Origin: Acidobacteria bacterium 13_2_20CM_2_57_6
GTDB taxonomy: Bacteria; Acidobacteriota; Terriglobia; Acidiferrales; UBA7541
Direction: 5' to 3'
Assembly (NCBI GenBank): GCA_001917435.1
Contig: MNEA01000069.1
Location: 1 to 57,978 of the forward strand
Length of the DNA: 57,978 nt
The number at the start of each line of letters is the position of its first letter. Position 1 is the first letter of the stretch. Both the position numbers and the translations under genes were made by a program. Shown here piece after piece: positions 54,298 to 57,978 of this stretch. The notes under the pieces were generated by a model. That model made no database searches and was not told the origin of the DNA. It saw nothing but the letters and a program-made list of their open reading frames with translations.

Positions 54298-54972
54298 TCA
54301 ACCAATTTTCTCCGGCAGTCCGCGGCGCGCTTTCAGATCGGCGAGCAGGCGGTCCACCTCGGCGTCGCGGTCCAGCCGCGTCAGCTTCTCGCCGACGTCG
54401 TCGCTCAGGAGGTCGACTTCGGCTGTAGCCACGGCTTCGGTGTGGTGCACGCGATCCTTGAGGCGATCAAACGTGGCGCTCTTAGAATTGTCGCCCATGG
54501 CGGTTTGTGCGCGCGCCGCTTTGCCCAGGGCGATGCTACGCCGGTGCCTCGCAATCAGCAGGTCGCGCTTGGACGTCGCTTCGTCGAGCTTTTGTTCGAG
54601 TTTCATGAGCGCCCCCTTCAGCGTTTCCACCTGCAACTTCTGATCGTCCACCTGCTCGCGGTAACTTCGCGCCAGCATCTGCGAGGTCTGAAAACGGTCG
54701 AGGGCGGCACGAGCTAAATCATCCTGCCCTTTGTCCACCGCCGTTTCGGCCTTGCGCATCCAGTCCTTGCCGGAGTCCTCGTTCTCTCGCCACTTTTTTT
54801 CCAGCATGTGCTGGTCGGCAATGGAAACCGCCACCTGTGTCTTGACCTGGATGTACTGGTTCTCCATGTCGAGGATTACCTGCTTGATCATTTTTTCCGG
54901 ATCTTCCGCGCGATCGACCATGTCATTGATGTTCGCGCGAATTAAAGTGCTCACTCGTTCTAGAAGTCCCAT
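54298..54972 (-). CDS. pspA: PspA/IM30 family membrane-stress protein
   Basis: A 224-residue coiled-coil protein of the ESCRT-III-like PspA/Vipp1 family. It begins MGLLERVSTLIRANINDMVD with the amphipathic helix that binds stressed membranes, followed by PEKMIKQVILDMENQ and long helices. The start has AAAGGAG upstream. A longer frame adds 20 residues without support. It is the last gene of the HTH-NfeD-flotillin-small membrane protein-PspA unit, and it probably protects membrane integrity. Confidence 0.95.
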   Translation of the reverse strand: MGLLERVSTLIRANINDMVDRAEDPEKMIKQVILDMENQYIQVKTQVAVSIADQHMLEKKWRENEDSGKDWMRKAETAVDKGQDDLARAALDRFQTSQMLARSYREQVDDQKLQVETLKGALMKLEQKLDEATSKRDLLIARHRRSIALGKAARAQTAMGDNSKSATFDRLKDRVHHTEAVATAEVDLLSDDVGEKLTRLDRDAEVDRLLADLKARRGLPEKIG

Positions 54973-55061
54973 GATGAATCTCCTTTCACGAACCAAATAT
55001 TGCTGCGGACCACTCAAACTCTTTAAAGACAATCAAGCGCGCCCACCGCCCGCAAACGGAG

Positions 55062-55253
55062 TCAGGACAATAGGTGTGCGGTCCAAATTCCGGCCGCAAA
55101 CTTCGCAAGGCCCGGCAGGATCACGAAGTTCAGCGCGACGGCCCTGCCAAGCGCATATACCGTGCACGCCCAAAAGTGGTGGAAAACTAAACTCACTGTC
55201 GCCACCACGAGAAACCAAACAAAGAGAACCTTTTCTTTCTTGCTCATGGCCAT
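55062..55253 (-). CDS. Small membrane protein between flotillin and PspA
   Basis: A 63-residue protein with two membrane helices (KVLFVWFLVVATVSLVFHHF, then NFVILPGLAKFAAGIW). The start is ATG at 55253 or 55247, with a G-rich upstream region and no clear ribosome-binding site. It lies 63 bases after the flotillin stop and about 90 bases before pspA. It may anchor PspA at the membrane, in the way small membrane partners do in other Psp systems, but this is inference. Confidence 0.7.
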   Translation of the reverse strand: MAMSKKEKVLFVWFLVVATVSLVFHHFWACTVYALGRAVALNFVILPGLAKFAAGIWTAHLLS

Positions 55254-55316
55254 CCCCCCAGACCATTTAGCGCCCCCGGCAGGCCCAAGAGGACCTGCCG
55301 GAGACGGAAACAATTG

Positions 55317-56756
55317 CTACGACTTTTTGGCAGGCGGCTGCTCCGGCTTCGGAGCCTTATCGCCGATCATCCGGACTTTGCTGAGCAGATCGGACATCTG
55401 CATGCCGGAGAGCGCTTCGAAGAGAGCGGGCACTTGCGCGGCAATTCTGGTGACGTCGCCGGTCAGCTTGTATGCGCCGGCGGCATCCCCATTGCCCGTG
55501 GAGACGATGGTCACCTTCTCCACTTTGCTGAGCGGCTCGGCAAGAGCGCGCACGATATCCGGCAGCCCGGTGAACAGTTTGTCGATGACGGCGGCCTGGT
55601 TGTACTCCTGGAAGGCTTCCGCCTTGATGTTCATGGCCTTAGCTTCCGCTTCGCCTTTCTTGAAGATGATTTCGGCTTCGGCTTCGCCCTGCGCGCGAAT
55701 TGCGGAGGCGCAGCCTTCGGCTTCGGTTATCGAGCGCTGACGCTCGGCGCTGGCAAGCGTCTCGATGCGCTGGCGCTCGATTTCCGCTTGCTTCAGCACG
55801 GTGGCGATGAGTTCCTTTTCGCGGCGCGCGATTTCCGCTTCCTGCACCTTCACTTGGGCTTCGCGCTCCACTTGCTGCACTCTCACCGCTTCTTCCACCA
55901 CCTTCTGCTGCATGACGTTGGTTTCGATTTCGTACGCTTTGTCGGCGGTGGCCTGGGCTTTCTTGGTCATTTCCAAGTAGCTGGCTTTCTTGATGTCCAG
56001 GTCGCGTTCAGCCTCGGCCTGCTTGGCCAACGATGCAGTTTCTGCCGCGACGCGTTCCTGATCGGCTTGTGCTTTGGCTACAGCCGCGGCGCGGGTCGCT
56101 TCGGCGCGCTTGATGGCGATGTCGCGGTCGGCTTCGGCGGAGGCCACTTCGGCGTCGCGCTTGATGCGAGCGACGTCAGGCCGCCCCATGTTGGTGATGT
56201 ACTCGTTCTTGTCGCGTACTTCCTTGATGGTGAAACTGATGACTTCCAGCCCCATCTTGCTCATGTCATCGGCGCATGTGGAGCGCATACGGTCACCAAC
56301 CATTTCCGGTTCCTTGACGATTTGCTCCACGGTAAGCTGGCCGATGATTCCGCGCAGATGGCCTTCCATCACCAGGCGGATCAACGCCTCACGCTGTTCC
56401 GGCCGCTTAGTCAGAAACTGCTCGGCAGCCGTCAGGATGGATTCTTTGTCGTTCTTTACCTTGATTTGCGCGACGGCTTCGACGGTCACGGCAACACCCT
56501 GCTTGGTGTACAAATTTTGCTGCGGGGCGACGTCGAACGACATCAGCTCTAGCGAGAGATCACGGCAGGTCTGCACCATCGGAAAAATCAATGCCCCTTT
56601 TCCGCAGTAGACCTCCGTCCCTCCCATCCCGTAGCGAATCAAGGCCTCATTCGGCCCAACTTTTCGGTACATCTTGGCGATCACGATCATGATCATCAAG
56701 AGGCCCAGAACCAGAAGCCCTGCGATGATCACCACTTCGTTTGGCAACCCGAACAT
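55317..56756 (-). CDS. Flotillin-like SPFH protein
   Basis: A 479-residue flotillin. The chosen ATG has AAAGGAGGCTTT upstream, and the ATG 18 bases earlier lacks it. An N-terminal membrane helix (VVIIAGLLVLGLLMIMIVIA) is followed by the SPFH domain (SFDVAPQQNLYTKQGVAVTV) and a long Ala/Glu/Lys coiled-coil with repeated EA-rich heptads. Flotillins organise membrane microdomains, and their genes commonly sit beside NfeD genes as here. Confidence 0.95.
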   Translation of the reverse strand: MFGLPNEVVIIAGLLVLGLLMIMIVIAKMYRKVGPNEALIRYGMGGTEVYCGKGALIFPMVQTCRDLSLELMSFDVAPQQNLYTKQGVAVTVEAVAQIKVKNDKESILTAAEQFLTKRPEQREALIRLVMEGHLRGIIGQLTVEQIVKEPEMVGDRMRSTCADDMSKMGLEVISFTIKEVRDKNEYITNMGRPDVARIKRDAEVASAEADRDIAIKRAEATRAAAVAKAQADQERVAAETASLAKQAEAERDLDIKKASYLEMTKKAQATADKAYEIETNVMQQKVVEEAVRVQQVEREAQVKVQEAEIARREKELIATVLKQAEIERQRIETLASAERQRSITEAEGCASAIRAQGEAEAEIIFKKGEAEAKAMNIKAEAFQEYNQAAVIDKLFTGLPDIVRALAEPLSKVEKVTIVSTGNGDAAGAYKLTGDVTRIAAQVPALFEALSGMQMSDLLSKVRMIGDKAPKPEQPPAKKS

Positions 56757-56816
56757 AAAGCCTCCTTTTTCCACCCGTCCGGACTGTTTGTGTCGAACGC
56801 CAGTCCGAGAAAACCT

Positions 56817-57407
56817 TTACTTCGTGAATTCTTCCCACCTCTTCACGTAAGCAATTCCCTTTTCGTAGCGCTCGATTACGACTTCCGCTCCCTTCTCGAT
56901 CGCTTTGCCGTCATCGCTGCGCGCTCCGGCGCACCGCCGGACTCCCGCCAGGGAAAAAATGATTTCGCCGGTGCCGCTCGCACGGATCGGCATGCTGATG
57001 GTGCCGACAGAACCCTCGATCCGGTAGTCTTCGCTCTTCATCGGGGCGTCGGTCGAATTCATGAGCTTGACCATAAAGCGGAGGACAACCCACCCGGCCG
57101 CCAAGCCCGCGACGGTGGCGAGCAACAGGCTGAATGCTCCAAGCAGGTGCGAATGCCGTGTCAGCAGGTAGCCGGTTCCACCGAACCACGCCAGGAAAGC
57201 CATCGCCGACGAAGCGTTGAACCAGGAAAAGTGCGTGCCGCCTCTTAGCCCGCCATGGGAAGCGCTAGCACCGGCATGATGCGCACCGTGAAAGGGCAAA
57301 TGCATCTTGAAAGGAAGATGAATGTGAACCGCGCCCGCCAAGAACGAAAGCACGCTGAGGGAGAAGCCCACGAGGAAGCAGAGGAGATAAAAATCAGACC
57401 AGGTCAT
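56817..57407 (-). CDS. NfeD-like membrane protein with His-rich loop
   Basis: A 196-residue protein. Three or four membrane helices (residues 6-27, 67-82 and 88-110) are followed by an OB-fold NfeD domain (GSVGTISMPIRASGTGEIIF, then KGAEVVIERYEKGIAYVKRW). Between helix one and two lies a His-rich loop (HIHLPFKMHLPFHGAHH). Flotillin-NfeD partners act together in membranes. The start has GAGGTGACTT. It is 60 bases upstream of the flotillin start. Confidence 0.88.
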   Translation of the reverse strand: MTWSDFYLLCFLVGFSLSVLSFLAGAVHIHLPFKMHLPFHGAHHAGASASHGGLRGGTHFSWFNASSAMAFLAWFGGTGYLLTRHSHLLGAFSLLLATVAGLAAGWVVLRFMVKLMNSTDAPMKSEDYRIEGSVGTISMPIRASGTGEIIFSLAGVRRCAGARSDDGKAIEKGAEVVIERYEKGIAYVKRWEEFTK

Positions 57408-57523
57408 AAGTCACCTCGAACGCGTCATTTACTTTGCGCAACTTCCCGGTGCGCGGCGCGAGCTGGAATTCGAGACCCAAGCCCTGTTTATTGCGACCTA
57501 GAAACTCTTCCGGCCGATTCCGC

Positions 57524-57978
57524 TCAGTTCCGCAGTGAAGCGGACGGCGGCGGATGACCGTTGCCCTTGTGCCCTCCGTTCTGATGACTGCCGGGATGCA
57601 AAACTTCACCCAGGCGTTCGGCCAAGTCCGGCGTCCGGAGAATCTCTGCCAGGAGCAAAATCGCGCGGCGCGAGTCCTCGTGCTCCGCGATGGTCAGGAG
57701 CGCACGCTGAAGCACTGGATCGGCCGTGAACTGTTCGGCACCGGCAAAAAGCCACGAATCGACCTTCGCGTCGATGGCCCGGAGTTCGGACTGCAAGCCC
57801 GGCGTGTAGCCTTCCGGGTCATCCACCAGGAAGCCCGGATAGACACGGAAGAATCGCGCCAGTAGCTCGCGAGTTGTATGCGTCAGGTGAGGCCGGGCGC
57901 CATTCTCGATTTGCGAGAGATACGCCTGGCTCAGTCCGCGGCCGATCTCGTTCTTCATCGCGGCGGCCAATTCCTGCT
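57524..57978 (-). CDS. HTH (XRE-type) regulator, 5' partial
   Basis: The visible part, 150 residues, runs off the window at its start. The first residues (QELAAAMKNEIGRGLSQAYLSQIENGARPH) are the middle of an XRE helix-turn-helix, so only a few dozen N-terminal residues are missing. The rest is helical (FFRVYPGFLVDDPEGYTP) with a Gly/His/Asn-rich tail. It is 116 bases upstream of NfeD and in the same direction, and it may control the membrane-stress operon. Confidence 0.82.
   Translation of the reverse strand, partial: QELAAAMKNEIGRGLSQAYLSQIENGARPHLTHTTRELLARFFRVYPGFLVDDPEGYTPGLQSELRAIDAKVDSWLFAGAEQFTADPVLQRALLTIAEHEDSRRAILLLAEILRTPDLAERLGEVLHPGSHQNGGHKGNGHPPPSASLRN

Noticed and set aside
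55314..56552. A 412-residue open frame on the plus strand, rich in Phe/His/Leu
   Set aside because: It is antisense to the flotillin coiled-coil, and the composition is the mirror of Glu/Ala/Lys-rich codons.
1..57978. CRISPR array, insertion sequence or prophage
   Set aside because: No regularly spaced repeats, transposase, integrase or phage structural genes were seen.

Overview
The window looks like chromosomal DNA of a soil-type Acidobacteriota bacterium. This is inferred from gene content, because there is no rRNA to confirm it. The clues are GC-rich coding, a large Oar-like TonB-dependent receptor with an N-terminal carboxypeptidase-regulatory domain, a Ser/Thr kinase carrying PEGA repeats, a permease-first RND operon and many secreted proteins of the kind common in that phylum. 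I see no rRNA, tRNA, CRISPR array, insertion sequence or prophage.

Layout. 1-14.4 kb: signalling and envelope genes. These are a Ser/Thr kinase (5' end outside the window), a HEAT/PilZ protein, the Oar-like receptor with a hairpin-rich leader and a strong terminator, rmuC, two minus-strand envelope genes, and a PP2C phosphatase-FHA pair. 14.9-20.8 kb: a complete tripartite RND efflux operon (permease, adaptor, outer-membrane lipoprotein). 20.9-32.6 kb: mixed housekeeping and secreted enzymes, namely a class A beta-lactamase-like serine hydrolase, a His/Asp-rich exported protein, an S9B dipeptidyl peptidase, HIT protein, RlpA/SPOR lipoprotein, zinc-ribbon rhomboid, CDP-alcohol phosphatidyltransferase, TfoX-like protein, 3-oxoacid CoA-transferase and a Tat-exported GH42 beta-galactosidase. 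32.8-38.5 kb: one minus-strand aromatic amino acid operon, trpC-trpF-trpB-trpA-chorismate mutase-aroF-tyrA. Its aroF/tyrA junction looks damaged. 38.6-44.2 kb: HisN-like phosphatase, DUF488, PEP mutase/ICL family protein, family 5 uracil-DNA glycosylase, and secreted proteins including an alpha/alpha-toroid protein with a haem c motif. 44.4-48.4 kb: an NtrC-type regulator, sensor kinase and lipoprotein operon, possibly with its own sigma-54 promoter. 48.5-53.1 kb: ThiO, a tandem pair of VirB10-C-domain-like exported proteins, a zinc-ribbon protein and a NodB deacetylase. 53.4-54.3 kb: a decayed exopolysaccharide locus in which a TPR gene is fused to the 3' end of a processive glycosyltransferase, each part with a nonsense codon. 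54.3-58.0 kb: a membrane-stress operon, HTH regulator (cut by the window end)-NfeD-flotillin-small membrane protein-PspA.

The most useful leads are the aroF/tyrA junction, the fused polysaccharide pseudogenes, the PspA/flotillin/NfeD operon with a His-rich NfeD, the toroid protein with CXXCH, and the three VirB10-like exported proteins that lack any conjugation genes. I found no convincing evidence of a wholly new defence or mobile system. Start codons were often moved downstream of the longest frame where a Shine-Dalgarno (SD) sequence or signal peptide decided the matter, and those choices are noted per gene.
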